Positions 28,597-37,562 of a stretch of 64,000 bases of DNA are shown piece by piece (the first letter of the stretch is position 1; each line of letters starts with the position of its first letter). The stretch spans positions 496,001 to 560,000 of the forward strand of contig CACNLV010000001.1 in NCBI GenBank assembly GCA_902621345.1, given 5' to 3'. The position numbers and the translations under genes were made by a program. Source of the stretch: an uncultured Pelagibacteraceae bacterium (lineage in GTDB: Bacteria; Pseudomonadota; Alphaproteobacteria; Pelagibacterales; Pelagibacteraceae). The notes below the pieces were generated by a model that saw only the letters and a list, made by a program, of their open reading frames with translations, did not search any database and had not been told where the DNA came from.

Positions 28597-29099
28597 TAGA
28601 CAAAATAGCTTTTAAAAATCATAAAACAAATTAATGATAAAACAACATAAAAACCAGCACAAATATCATCCATAATTACACCAAAACTATTTTTAAATTT
28701 TTTATCAAAAAAATTTACAGGAAATGGTTTTACTATGTCAAAAAATCTAAATAAAATAAAACAAGCACCATAAAAAATAATTGCTTCATCATAAAATTTT
28801 GCTGTTTCATGCGAAATCTCATACATGTATATTGGTATAGATTGACCAACGAACTCATCTATAACTACCTCTTTTGGATCTTTGTTTGTATTATTTCTAA
28901 TATGTATCGTGACTGCTATAAAAGAAAAAAAAAAGATAATTATTAGAAATAAAAATATTATAATTGGAGATAAATTTAATATATGAAAAAAAATATATAA
29001 TAAAATAACTGTTGCCAAAGACCCAAAAGTCCCAGGAATTTTTGGAATTCTTCCTATTCCAAACATTGTAACAAATAAGGTATTAATTGTTTTAATCAT
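28596..29099 (-). CDS. pgpA: Phosphatidylglycerophosphatase A
   Basis: PgpA dephosphorylates phosphatidylglycerophosphate to phosphatidylglycerol in the inner membrane. The 167-residue protein has the family motifs FGIGRIPKIPGTFGSLATV near the N-terminus and EVVIDEFVGQSIPI, with four hydrophobic segments. It overlaps ispDF by eight bases and cinA by one, so the three form one minus-strand unit. Confidence 0.95.
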   Translation of the reverse strand: MIKTINTLFVTMFGIGRIPKIPGTFGSLATVILLYIFFHILNLSPIIIFLFLIIIFFFSFIAVTIHIRNNTNKDPKEVVIDEFVGQSIPIYMYEISHETAKFYDEAIIFYGACFILFRFFDIVKPFPVNFFDKKFKNSFGVIMDDICAGFYVVLSLICFMIFKSYFV

Positions 29100-30198
29100 A
29101 TTTTGAGATTGAAATTATCACTTCGCAAGCTATTGCTTTTTCTTTTCCTATTAGGCCTAACTTTTCTACTGTTTTACCTTTTAGATTAATTAAATCTTTA
29201 TTTAAATTTGTGAGTTTTGATATAGAATTGATTATTTTATTTCTATATCTTGATACTTTAGGTTGTTCACAAATTAAATTAATATCTAAATTATTTATAG
29301 AAAAATTTGATTTATAAAGATTTTCTACAACTGGCTTTAACATTTTTGGTGATCTTATATTCTTATATTTTTTAGTATTTGGAAAATATGTACCTATATC
29401 CTTTCTTCTTAATGCTCCTAAAATAGCATCAGTTATTGCATGTAAAATTACATCACCATCAGAATGACCTTTTAAGCCTGAATGAAAAGGTATTTTAGCT
29501 CCGCCAAGAAAAAGTTTTTTATTTCTAACCAACCTATGAATATCAAATCCTAGTCCATGAAAAGTTTTTGATGTTTTTAAATCATCTAAATAAGTAATTT
29601 TATTATTAGAGTTTTCACCTTGGATAAATTTTATTTTGTAATTTTGATTTAGGAACAATGTAGCTTCATCGTTAATTTTAGATTTTTCTTTTATTGCAAG
29701 TTTATACAATTCCTCAAAATCAAAGGCTTGTGGTGTTTGTGTTAATAACGAATTTTTCCTATTTAAGTTGAACACTTCATTTTTAACTTTATACTTAATA
29801 GTGTCTCTTGAATTTACGATAGGAACGACGGCCTTATTTTTTTTTAAATTTTTTGAAATAGTTTTAAGTAATTTTATTGAAAAATTTGGTCTCGCAGCGT
29901 CATGAATATAAACATTTTTTGGCTTATATTTTTTGATGAATTTGAGAGCATTTAATGAGGAGTCTGATCTTTCTTTGCCACCTTTTATGATAGTCACCAA
30001 TTTTGAATATTTCTTTTTTTTTAGGTACCTTGCATTGTTTGATACAATAACTATCTTTTTAAATAACTCAGATTTTAATGATTTTTCAACAGAATGATCT
30101 ATGATTTCTTTATTCTTATATTTGAAGAATTGTTTGAGAAAATTTTTACCAAATCTCTTACTTTTCCCAGCTGCTAATATTACAAAATAGTTGTTCAT
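29092..30198 (-). CDS. ispDF: Bifunctional IspD-IspF (MEP pathway)
   Basis: The fused enzyme carries out two steps of the non-mevalonate isoprenoid pathway begun by Dxr. Residues 1-210 are the IspD cytidylyltransferase domain (FVILAAGKSKRFG, HDAARPNFS and LTQTPQAFDF). From about residue 213 the IspF cyclodiphosphate synthase domain follows (HGLGFDIHRLV with metal ligands, then LKGHSDGDVILHAITDAILGA and DIGTYFPNT). The fusion is common in alphaproteobacteria. The gene diverges from ntrY across 26 bases. Confidence 0.97.
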   Translation of the reverse strand: MNNYFVILAAGKSKRFGKNFLKQFFKYKNKEIIDHSVEKSLKSELFKKIVIVSNNARYLKKKKYSKLVTIIKGGKERSDSSLNALKFIKKYKPKNVYIHDAARPNFSIKLLKTISKNLKKNKAVVPIVNSRDTIKYKVKNEVFNLNRKNSLLTQTPQAFDFEELYKLAIKEKSKINDEATLFLNQNYKIKFIQGENSNNKITYLDDLKTSKTFHGLGFDIHRLVRNKKLFLGGAKIPFHSGLKGHSDGDVILHAITDAILGALRRKDIGTYFPNTKKYKNIRSPKMLKPVVENLYKSNFSINNLDINLICEQPKVSRYRNKIINSISKLTNLNKDLINLKGKTVEKLGLIGKEKAIACEVIISISKYD

Positions 30199-30224
30199 TT
30201 GTTTAAATGCTATAATTCTAAATT

Positions 30225-32012
30225 ATGTTAGATTTTTTGAAAAAAAATATATTTATAATCATTCTTTCTACTATCACACTATTTATTGGTTTTTTAACAT
30301 TTTTAACATTCATTGACCGAAGTTTCATTGAATTAAATCAAAATAATTTACAATTTTTATTAATTCTTAACATCGTTCTACTTTTTTTATTGTTTGCATT
30401 CATTTTTGTTGAAATTAAAAAATCTATTAAAAATGATATTGATAAAGATGGTTTAAATTCTAATAAAAAATATATTACTTATTTTTCACTTTTTACGTTG
30501 ATACCATCAATATTGATCTCAGTATTTTCATTATTCTTATTCTCTTTTGCCTTAGAAAAATATTTTGATAAAAAAGTTACAACAGTTGTAAATAATTCTT
30601 ATGAGCTGGCAAAAAATTATGTTCAAGAGGTAAGAAATAAAGTTGAAGCAGATATTATATTGATCGCTTTTGATACTAACAAAAGTGCTAATTTTTTGAA
30701 TAATGATGAAAAAGAGTATTTAAGATTTTTAAGAACGCAAAAACTGATAAGAAATGTTGATGAAATACATATTATTGATAAAGATAAGAAACTATTATTT
30801 ACATCAGAACAAAAGAATAAATATCGTCCCCCAGTAGATAAAGCATTAAACCTAGTTTTAGATGATGATCGACCTTTAAAAATTGTTGATGCCCAAAATA
30901 ACATATCTGCAGCCATAATAAGATTACAAGCTTTTGAAGATCGTTTTTTATATGTTATAAAATTCTTAGATGAAAATATTTCATCGTATTTATCTGAGTC
31001 TCAAGAGGCAATTAATTTTTATTATACTGTAGAAGAAAGAAGCACTGGAATAAAGATTTCATTTATTTTGATTTATATAATAGTAGTTACTTTATTATTA
31101 TTTATATCGATTACTATTGCTATTAGATTTTCATCAAGATTTTTCAGATCAATCAATAATTTGATTTTGGCATCTACAGAAATCGGGCAAGGAAATTTAG
31201 ATTCAAAAGTACCTGAAATTAAAACAGACAAGGATATGGAAATTTTGAATAAAAATTTTAATTCAATGATAAGCAGACTTAAAAATCAACAAGAAAAATT
31301 GATTATCAATGAAAGATATAAAGCCTGGGGTAATTTATCAAGAAAACTAGCTCACGAAATTAAAAATCCTTTAACACCAATTCAATTAACTATCGATAGA
31401 ATAAAGGACAAATACACAAGTAAAATTTCAAATGAGGACCAAGCTAATTTTAAAGAAAATTTAAAAATTATTAACAATCAAATTAAACAGATCGAAAATC
31501 TTGTGAATGAATTTTCTGATTTTGCAAGAATGCCAAAACCAATTTTTAAAGAAAATGACTTAAACAAAATGTTAAAAGAAAATTTTAGATTGCTTTCTGA
31601 GATAGATAAATCTATAAAATTAGAATTTATATCTAGAGAAGAACAAACAATCTTAGAATGTGATAAAGAACAAATAAATAGAGTATTTTTTAATTTAATT
31701 AAAAATTCTATTGAGAGTATTCAACAAAAATCTTATAAAAACCCCGATTTTAGTAAGAAAATATCAATTGAAATTTTGGATAATAATGACCATATTCTAA
31801 TTACTCTCATAGATAATGGTATTGGATTTAATAATTTAAATAATAGGATTGATGAAATATTTACACCTTATTTTACCACAAAAAAAAATGGAACAGGATT
31901 AGGCTTATCAATTGTAAATAAAATTATTAATGATCATGGAGGTGAAATCAATTTTTACCCAATAAACGATGGTGCAAAAATAGAGATTCAATTTAATAAA
32001 AGATGGCAATAG
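30225..32012 (+). CDS. ntrY: NtrY-type sensor histidine kinase
   Basis: NtrY is the membrane sensor partnered with NtrX and is linked to nitrogen and redox control in alphaproteobacteria. The 595-residue protein has three N-terminal membrane segments (within residues 8-110), a periplasmic region, a fourth segment (about 280-300) and a HAMP linker. The H-box is LSRKLAHEIKNPLTPIQLTIDRI, and the ATPase domain has NSIES and NGTGLGLSIVNKIINDHGG. Typical NtrY is over 700 residues with a PAS domain between HAMP and H-box. Here the H-box follows the HAMP almost directly, so the PAS appears lost. It overlaps ntrX by ten bases. Confidence 0.93.
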   Translation: MLDFLKKNIFIIILSTITLFIGFLTFLTFIDRSFIELNQNNLQFLLILNIVLLFLLFAFIFVEIKKSIKNDIDKDGLNSNKKYITYFSLFTLIPSILISVFSLFLFSFALEKYFDKKVTTVVNNSYELAKNYVQEVRNKVEADIILIAFDTNKSANFLNNDEKEYLRFLRTQKLIRNVDEIHIIDKDKKLLFTSEQKNKYRPPVDKALNLVLDDDRPLKIVDAQNNISAAIIRLQAFEDRFLYVIKFLDENISSYLSESQEAINFYYTVEERSTGIKISFILIYIIVVTLLLFISITIAIRFSSRFFRSINNLILASTEIGQGNLDSKVPEIKTDKDMEILNKNFNSMISRLKNQQEKLIINERYKAWGNLSRKLAHEIKNPLTPIQLTIDRIKDKYTSKISNEDQANFKENLKIINNQIKQIENLVNEFSDFARMPKPIFKENDLNKMLKENFRLLSEIDKSIKLEFISREEQTILECDKEQINRVFFNLIKNSIESIQQKSYKNPDFSKKISIEILDNNDHILITLIDNGIGFNNLNNRIDEIFTPYFTTKKNGTGLGLSIVNKIINDHGGEINFYPINDGAKIEIQFNKRWQ

Positions 32013-33358
32013 AAATTTTAATAGTTGATGATAACGCTGACATAAGAAATATTCTTAATGAACTAATACTAGATGCAGGTTATAAGACTAGAGTTGCAGC
32101 GAATTATAATCAGGCGCTCTCAGAAATAGATAAAAAAATACCAGATGTTGCAATTTTAGATGTCAAACTAGACAAAGGTGATAATGATGGTATTGAATTA
32201 TTGTCTCATATTAAATCAAAAAATAATGATGTTCCAGTAATTATAATTACTGGTCACGCTAATGTTGAACTTGCAGTAAGTGCACTTAAACATGGAGCCT
32301 TTGAATTTATTGAAAAACCTTTTGATAAAACAAGACTGTTAAATTTTATTAAAAGAGCTGTCGAAAATTTAAATTTAAAATCACAAAATAAAGAATATGA
32401 AACAAAATTATTCTATTCTTATGATTTAGTGGGTAATAGTAAAAATATATCCTCTATAAGAGACCAAATTGAAAAAATTTCAATTACAGAAAGTCGTATT
32501 TTAATTAATGGACCATCTGGTTCTGGAAAAGAATTAATAGCAAGAAAAATTCATAAAAAATCTAAGAGAAATAGTAAACCTTTTATTATATTAAATGGTG
32601 CTTTACTTGACTCAAATAAATATGAATTAGAGTTGTTTGGAGAGGAAAAGGATAATGGTTCCATATCTTACGGTGCTCTTGAAAAAGCTAATGAAGGAAC
32701 TTTACTAATTGATCAAGTTTCAGAAATACCATTAGCAATACAATCAAAAATTTTAAGAGTTTTAACAGACCAAAAGTTTAAAAGATTAAATGGAAGTAGT
32801 GACATAAATGTAGATGTTAGAATTATCTGTTCATCAAGTAAAGATTTAAAAGAAGAGATAAAGATAGGTAATTTCAGAGAAGATCTTTATCATCGTTTAA
32901 ATGTGTTTGAAATAAACGTAAAACCTTTGAACGAAAGAATTTCGGATATACCATTGTTGATAGATTATTTCTCTGGTTTAATATCTGAAAGTTATAGTAT
33001 AAGTAAATTGAATATCGATTCTGATAGTAGTTATATTTTAAATCATAATTGGAAAGGAAACGTTAGAGAGTTAAGAAATTTGATTGAGAGAATTGCTATT
33101 TTACAACCAGATACTAAAGATAAAGTGTCAAATATTGTTAAAGAATCACTTAAAAATGATAGTTACGTTGAAAAAGTAAATGAAAATACTCTTTCAATAC
33201 CATTAAAAGAGGCTAGAGAAAAATTTGAAAAAGAGTATTTAACAATGCAATTAAAAAAATTTAATGGAAATATATCTAAAACAGCAAATTTTGTAGGAAT
33301 GGAAAGAAGTGCTCTTCATAGGAAGCTAAAAGGCTTGGGAATAAAAGAGTTTAATTAA
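32003..33358 (+). CDS. ntrX: NtrX-type response regulator with altered AAA+ domain
   Basis: NtrX receives phosphate from NtrY. The 451-residue protein has a receiver domain with Asp53 (AILDVKLDKGD), an AAA+ domain with intact Walker A (INGPSGSGKE, 168-177) and arginine-finger region (NFREDLYHRLNVFE). A Fis-type helix-turn-helix ends it (GNISKTANFVGMERSALHRKLKGL). Two features differ from sigma-54 activators: GAFTGA is absent (ELFGEEKDNGSISYGAL is in its place), and Walker B reads LLIDQ with Gln238 instead of Glu. It may bind ATP without hydrolysing it and act as an ordinary DNA-binding regulator. Confidence 0.93.
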   Translation: MAIEILIVDDNADIRNILNELILDAGYKTRVAANYNQALSEIDKKIPDVAILDVKLDKGDNDGIELLSHIKSKNNDVPVIIITGHANVELAVSALKHGAFEFIEKPFDKTRLLNFIKRAVENLNLKSQNKEYETKLFYSYDLVGNSKNISSIRDQIEKISITESRILINGPSGSGKELIARKIHKKSKRNSKPFIILNGALLDSNKYELELFGEEKDNGSISYGALEKANEGTLLIDQVSEIPLAIQSKILRVLTDQKFKRLNGSSDINVDVRIICSSSKDLKEEIKIGNFREDLYHRLNVFEINVKPLNERISDIPLLIDYFSGLISESYSISKLNIDSDSSYILNHNWKGNVRELRNLIERIAILQPDTKDKVSNIVKESLKNDSYVEKVNENTLSIPLKEAREKFEKEYLTMQLKKFNGNISKTANFVGMERSALHRKLKGLGIKEFN

Positions 33359-34749
33359 TGAATATTATTATTTGTGGTGCAGGTAGAGTAGGCTTTACCA
33401 TAGCAAAACTGTTAAGTGACCAAGGTCACTCTATAACAGTTATTGATCAATCTAGTGAAGATATTCAAAAGATTAATGATAGTTTGGATGTTAAAGCTAT
33501 AGTTGGAAAAGCAACATATCCTTCAATTCTTGAAAAGGCTAATGCACCAGAAACAGATATGATAATTGCTGTCACCAGAAATGACGAAATTAACATGTTA
33601 ATTTGTCAAATAGCTTATTCTATTTTTAATATACCTAAAAAAATTGCAAGAATAAGATCCCAGGATTATTTAAATCCTAAATTTACAAGAGTGTATAGTA
33701 AAGAAAATTTACCTATTGATGTAATAATCTCACCAGAAATTGAAATTGCGAAATCTATTCAAAGAAAATTAGAGGCACCCGGAGCTTTAGATAGTGTCCC
33801 TTTTACTGATAACAAAATTAGGTTACTTGAAATTTTAATTAAAAAAAATTGTGAATCAATTAACATTAAATTTAATGAATTAACCAAAAAATACCCAAAG
33901 TTAGATGCTAATATAATCGCAATTAATCGAGATGAAAAATTCTTCATACCCAAAAAGACAGACGCTGTTAAGGAAAATGATAAAATTTATGTAATTATTA
34001 ATTCTTTGCAGATGGGTGAGACATTACAAGCTTTTGGTCATAACGAAAGGATATCAAAAAAAATTTTAATAATTGGTGGTGGAAATATTGGTTTTAACTT
34101 AGCAAAAAATATAGAGGAAACTTTAGACACTGTAAGAGTGAAAATAGTCGAGAAAAATAAAGAACGTGCTGAATATTTAGCGAGTCAACTTAATGATACA
34201 ATTGTCATTAATGGTGACGGTTTAGACGAGGAAGTTTTAGTAGAAGCTAATATGGAAGAAGCAGAAACTGTTTTGGCATTAACTAATGATGATGAAGATA
34301 ATTTAATGGTAAGTGTTTTAGTTGAAAAATTTACCAAAGATCAAAAAGATATAGAGGAAAAAAGAACTATGGCTCTTATTAATAAACCTAACTATTCATT
34401 ATTACAATCCTCATTAAAGATTGATGATTTAATTGATCCAAGAATGAGCACAGTCTCAAGTATTTTGAAACATGTACACAAAGGAACTATTGAAAATGCT
34501 TATACAGTATCAAATGGTGAATTTGAAATTATTGAGGCAGAAGTTATCGAGACATCTGAATTAATTGGTAAAGAATTAAAAAATTCAAATCTTCCAGATG
34601 AATTAAGAATTGGCGCTATATTAAGAGATGACAAAGTTATTATTCCTAGATCAAATTTTATTTTCAAAAAGGATGATAAAGTTGTTTTTATAGTTAAAAA
34701 AGACACTATCCCGTTTGTAGAAAACATTTTTAGGTTAAGTTCAGTTTAA
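33358..34749 (+). CDS. trkA: Trk potassium uptake regulatory protein TrkA
   Basis: TrkA is the cytoplasmic nucleotide-binding ring that gates TrkH. The 463-residue protein has two RCK modules, each with a Rossmann start (IIICGAGRVGFTIAKLL and ILIIGGGNIGFNLAKNI) and a C-terminal ligand domain. It starts one base inside ntrX, keeping the ntrY-ntrX-trkA linkage seen in other alphaproteobacteria, and precedes its partner trkH by four bases. Confidence 0.96.
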   Translation: MNIIICGAGRVGFTIAKLLSDQGHSITVIDQSSEDIQKINDSLDVKAIVGKATYPSILEKANAPETDMIIAVTRNDEINMLICQIAYSIFNIPKKIARIRSQDYLNPKFTRVYSKENLPIDVIISPEIEIAKSIQRKLEAPGALDSVPFTDNKIRLLEILIKKNCESINIKFNELTKKYPKLDANIIAINRDEKFFIPKKTDAVKENDKIYVIINSLQMGETLQAFGHNERISKKILIIGGGNIGFNLAKNIEETLDTVRVKIVEKNKERAEYLASQLNDTIVINGDGLDEEVLVEANMEEAETVLALTNDDEDNLMVSVLVEKFTKDQKDIEEKRTMALINKPNYSLLQSSLKIDDLIDPRMSTVSSILKHVHKGTIENAYTVSNGEFEIIEAEVIETSELIGKELKNSNLPDELRIGAILRDDKVIIPRSNFIFKKDDKVVFIVKKDTIPFVENIFRLSSV

Positions 34750-34753
34750 TTTC

Positions 34754-36160
34754 ATGATAAAATTACAGGTCAAATATCTTAGCTTTTTTTTTGCAGTTAT
34801 TTCTTTATTGTCTTTTTTTAATATAATTTACTCTTATTACTTAAATTTTTACCTAAATTTAAATACTTACTATTACTGCTTAATTGCTTCTATTTTTCTT
34901 TCAGTGTTATTTTTTAAAGTCAAATCTCATGAAAAAAAATTTTCCATTTTCGACAAGATATTAACAGTTTTTTTTGGGTATTTACTTATACCTGTTATTT
35001 TATCAATACCTTTTTATTTTAGTATTTATAACTTAACTTTTTTAAATTCTTATTTTGAGGCCATTTCTGGTTTTACATCTACTGGATTTAGTATTTTTGA
35101 TAATATTAAACATATAGACCAAAGTATTATTTTGTGGAGATCCTCCACTCAATGGATAGGTGGATTGTATTTTCTTTTTTCGATCATATTCTTAATAGAC
35201 ATATATGATGAAAGTTTTAAAAAATCTTTAACTAATTATCTTTCATTTGATAGTAGTGAAATTTTCAAACAAGCTATTAAAATTTTTTTACTATATTCTT
35301 TTTTAACATTATTTATCTTTCTAGTTTTAAACATATTTTCTGTACGAACTTTCAATTCATTAAATCTAGCATTTAGTTTAATATCATCGGGTGGTTTTTT
35401 ACCCGATAATGATCTCACAAATATCATTAAAAATAACACTCAGATTATAATTTTATCTGTGCTGATGTTATTCTCTTTTTTTAGTATTTTCTTTAGTTAT
35501 AATTTAGTTTTTTTAAGAAATAGAAATATTAACTTTTTTTACGAAGATCTTCACTTAATTGTATATCTGGCAATAATTATATTAATTTTTCTTTTATTTT
35601 TTAGTTTTAATAAAGAATTTTCTGTAAATCTTTTGGCAATTGTGAGCAGCATGTCAAATATTGGTTTCTCACTTAAAACTGATCAAACAAACATGAGTTT
35701 AGTTTTTTTGATTTTAGTAATAATTGGCGGATCTTTCTTTTCCACAAGTTCTGGTTTGAGATTTGTAAAAATTTATTCCTTATTTAAATATTCAATCAAT
35801 CAAATCTTATCGTTTAGCAAACCCAAAAACGTTTTTATGAATAAATTAATATTTACAAAGATTAATTTTGATTTTAATGAGATTAACAAATATTTTTTGA
35901 CAATCATTATTTTTATTGTTTCGCTTTTTATATTTACTTCTATACTTAGTATCAGTGGAATAAGTTTTGAAAATTCTTTCAAATTATCAATTTTAACTTT
36001 AATGAATACTGTAAATTCATCTATATATGGATTGACAGATTTTAATTTTAATAATTTACATTTTTTAACAAAATACTGTTTTATTTTATTTATGATTATC
36101 GGTAGAATTGAATTGTTAACAATTTTACTAATTTTAAAAAAATTTTTATTTAAAAATTAA
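34754..36160 (+). CDS. trkH: Trk potassium transporter membrane subunit TrkH
   Basis: TrkH forms the potassium pore in the inner membrane. The 468-residue protein is almost entirely hydrophobic helices with four pore-loop repeats. The first, EAISGFTSTGFSIFDNI, matches the filter well. SLISSGGFLPDND and SSMSNIGFSLKTD give the second and third, and NTVNSSIYGLTDFN the most divergent fourth. It directly follows trkA. tRNA-Arg lies 31 bases downstream on the same strand. Confidence 0.93.
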   Translation: MIKLQVKYLSFFFAVISLLSFFNIIYSYYLNFYLNLNTYYYCLIASIFLSVLFFKVKSHEKKFSIFDKILTVFFGYLLIPVILSIPFYFSIYNLTFLNSYFEAISGFTSTGFSIFDNIKHIDQSIILWRSSTQWIGGLYFLFSIIFLIDIYDESFKKSLTNYLSFDSSEIFKQAIKIFLLYSFLTLFIFLVLNIFSVRTFNSLNLAFSLISSGGFLPDNDLTNIIKNNTQIIILSVLMLFSFFSIFFSYNLVFLRNRNINFFYEDLHLIVYLAIIILIFLLFFSFNKEFSVNLLAIVSSMSNIGFSLKTDQTNMSLVFLILVIIGGSFFSTSSGLRFVKIYSLFKYSINQILSFSKPKNVFMNKLIFTKINFDFNEINKYFLTIIIFIVSLFIFTSILSISGISFENSFKLSILTLMNTVNSSIYGLTDFNFNNLHFLTKYCFILFMIIGRIELLTILLILKKFLFKN

Positions 36161-36191
36161 TATATAATTGATATGTATCAGTTATATTTTT

Positions 36192-36268
36192 GCGCCCTTA
36201 GCTCAGCTGGATAGAGCATCGGTTTTCTAAACCGAGGGTCGTAGGTTCGAATCCTTCAGGGCGCGCCA
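36192..36268 (+). tRNA. tRNA-Arg (anticodon UCU)
   Basis: The 77-base cloverleaf has acceptor GCGCCCT/AGGGCGC, D-arm GCTC/GAGC, anticodon stem TCGGT/ACCGA around loop TTTCTAA (anticodon TCT), a five-base variable region, and an encoded CCA. The T-stem GTAGG/CCTTC has one U-U mismatch at its second pair, unusual for an otherwise clean tRNA. It reads AGA codons, which are the main arginine codons in this AT-rich sequence. Confidence 0.96.
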
Positions 36269-36351
36269 ATATTCACATTTTTTTTATAATTTTTTCCTAA
36301 TAATTTGCTTGACTTAATTTTTTTAAAATAACTTTTCCCTAAAACTTTTTC

Positions 36352-36380
36352 TTGAAGAGCGTTTTTTTACATGGTTAAAT
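36352..36380 (+). promoter_or_regulatory. Candidate sigma-70 promoter of aapJ
   Basis: TTGAAG (36352-36357) is separated by 17 bases from TTAAAT (36375-36380), four of six matches to the -10 consensus. The implied transcription start near 36387 falls at the edge of the first palindrome in the leader. The leader to the aapJ ATG would be about 60 bases, with a good ribosome-binding site (GAAGGAAG). The call rests on consensus match only. Confidence 0.45.
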
Positions 36381-36387
36381 TATGAAT

Positions 36388-36408
36388 ATTCAAAACGCTG
36401 TTTTGAAT
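36388..36408. repeat. Inverted repeat in aapJ leader (9-bp arms)
   Basis: ATTCAAAAC and GTTTTGAAT are perfect inverted copies around GCT. The element begins about where the candidate promoter predicts transcription to start, so it could be a repressor operator or a 5' stem-loop that stabilises the message. Confidence 0.6.
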
Positions 36409-36425
36409 TATTTGTTAACAAATAA
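36408..36425. repeat. 18-bp perfect palindrome in aapJ leader
   Basis: TTATTTGTT and AACAAATAA form an uninterrupted palindrome that shares one base with the preceding inverted repeat. It ends 21 bases before the aapJ start codon. A dimeric regulator binding site is possible. Confidence 0.55.
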
Positions 36426-36446
36426 ATAATAACAGAAGGAAGAATA

Positions 36447-37487
36447 ATGTTTAAATACTTAAAACAATTAACTTCTTTAGTTGCTATGGTAGCTGTGTTG
36501 TTCACTTTTACAACAGAGTCTATGGCTGCTAAAAAATCTAAAACACTTAAAAACACTCAAAAAAAGGGTTTTGTAAGATGTGGGGTATCTCAAGGTCTTC
36601 CAGGATTTTCTAACGCTGATGCTGCAGGAAATTGGACTGGTGTTGACGTTGATGTATGTAGAGCAGTAGCTGCTGCAGTACTAGGTGATGCAAACAAAGT
36701 TAAGTTTACACCATTAAGTGCTAAAGAAAGATTTACAGCTCTTACATCTGGTGAGATTGATATCTTATCAAGAAACACAACTTGGACTCTTTCTAGAGAT
36801 GCTGATATCGGACTTACTTTCGTAGGTGTAAACTTTTACGATGGTCAAGGTTTCATGGTAAGAAAAAGTTCAGGTATTACTTCAACAGGCCAATTCAAGG
36901 ATGGTATCTCAGCTTGTACAAACATTGGTACAACAACTGAGTTAAATATGAGAGATTTCTTTAATTCTAAAGGAATCAAATATGAGCCAGTAGCATTTGA
37001 AAAAGCTGATGAAGTCGTAGCTGCTTACGATGCAGGTAGATGTGATACTTACACTACTGATAAATCTGGTTTAGCTGCTCAAAGAACAAAAATGAAGAAC
37101 CCTGATGAACACATTGTTTTACCAGAAACTATTTCTAAAGAACCTTTAGGACCAGTTGTAAGACAAGGTGATTCAGTTTGGGAAGATATCGTAAGATGGT
37201 CTTTGAACACAATGATCGAAGCTGAAGAATATGGAATTACTTCAGCAAATGCAGACATGATGAAAACTTCTGACAATCCAGCAATCAAAAGATTAGTTGG
37301 AGCTGAAGGTGAATTAGGTGCTGCTTTTGGTCTAGACAATGACTGGAGCTTAAGAATTATCAAGCAAGTTGGTAATTACGGTGAAAGCTATAAGAGAAAT
37401 ATTGCTGACACTGGAATTTTACCTGATAGAGGTCCGAACCAATTATGGACAAAGGGCGGAATACTTTACGTTCCACCTGCAAGATAA
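36447..37487 (+). CDS. aapJ: General amino-acid ABC transporter, periplasmic binding protein (AapJ/BztA type)
   Basis: This is the solute-binding protein of a broad-specificity L-amino-acid importer. A signal peptide ending near ESMAA is followed by GFVRCGVSQGLPGFSNADAAGNW, the AapJ family opening. The family 3 binding-protein signature is present around GVDVDVCRAVAAAVLG. The 346-residue length fits. The gene has its own promoter region with palindromes, a strong ribosome-binding site and a terminator after it, implying higher expression than the permease genes. Its codon use is less AT-biased than its neighbours, consistent with high expression. Confidence 0.95.
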   Translation: MFKYLKQLTSLVAMVAVLFTFTTESMAAKKSKTLKNTQKKGFVRCGVSQGLPGFSNADAAGNWTGVDVDVCRAVAAAVLGDANKVKFTPLSAKERFTALTSGEIDILSRNTTWTLSRDADIGLTFVGVNFYDGQGFMVRKSSGITSTGQFKDGISACTNIGTTTELNMRDFFNSKGIKYEPVAFEKADEVVAAYDAGRCDTYTTDKSGLAAQRTKMKNPDEHIVLPETISKEPLGPVVRQGDSVWEDIVRWSLNTMIEAEEYGITSANADMMKTSDNPAIKRLVGAEGELGAAFGLDNDWSLRIIKQVGNYGESYKRNIADTGILPDRGPNQLWTKGGILYVPPAR

Positions 37488-37505
37488 TTTCAGTTTAAAA
37501 TACTT

Positions 37506-37538
37506 AAAAAGGGCTAGATTTTTCTAGCCCTTTTTTTT
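37506..37538 (+). terminator. Intrinsic terminator after aapJ
   Basis: GGGCTAGA (37511-37518) and TCTAGCCC (37523-37530) form an eight-pair stem around TTTT. A-tract and T-tract flanks give a further run of A-U pairs and an eight-T tail. It lies between aapJ and aapQ, so partial read-through would set binding protein above permease. Confidence 0.92.
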
Positions 37539-37562
37539 ATAAATTCATATATTATCACATTT

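Noticed and set aside
32003-33358. Annotation as NtrC (sigma-54-dependent activator)
   Set aside because: GAFTGA is absent, the partner is NtrY, and the gene precedes trkA, all of which point to NtrX.
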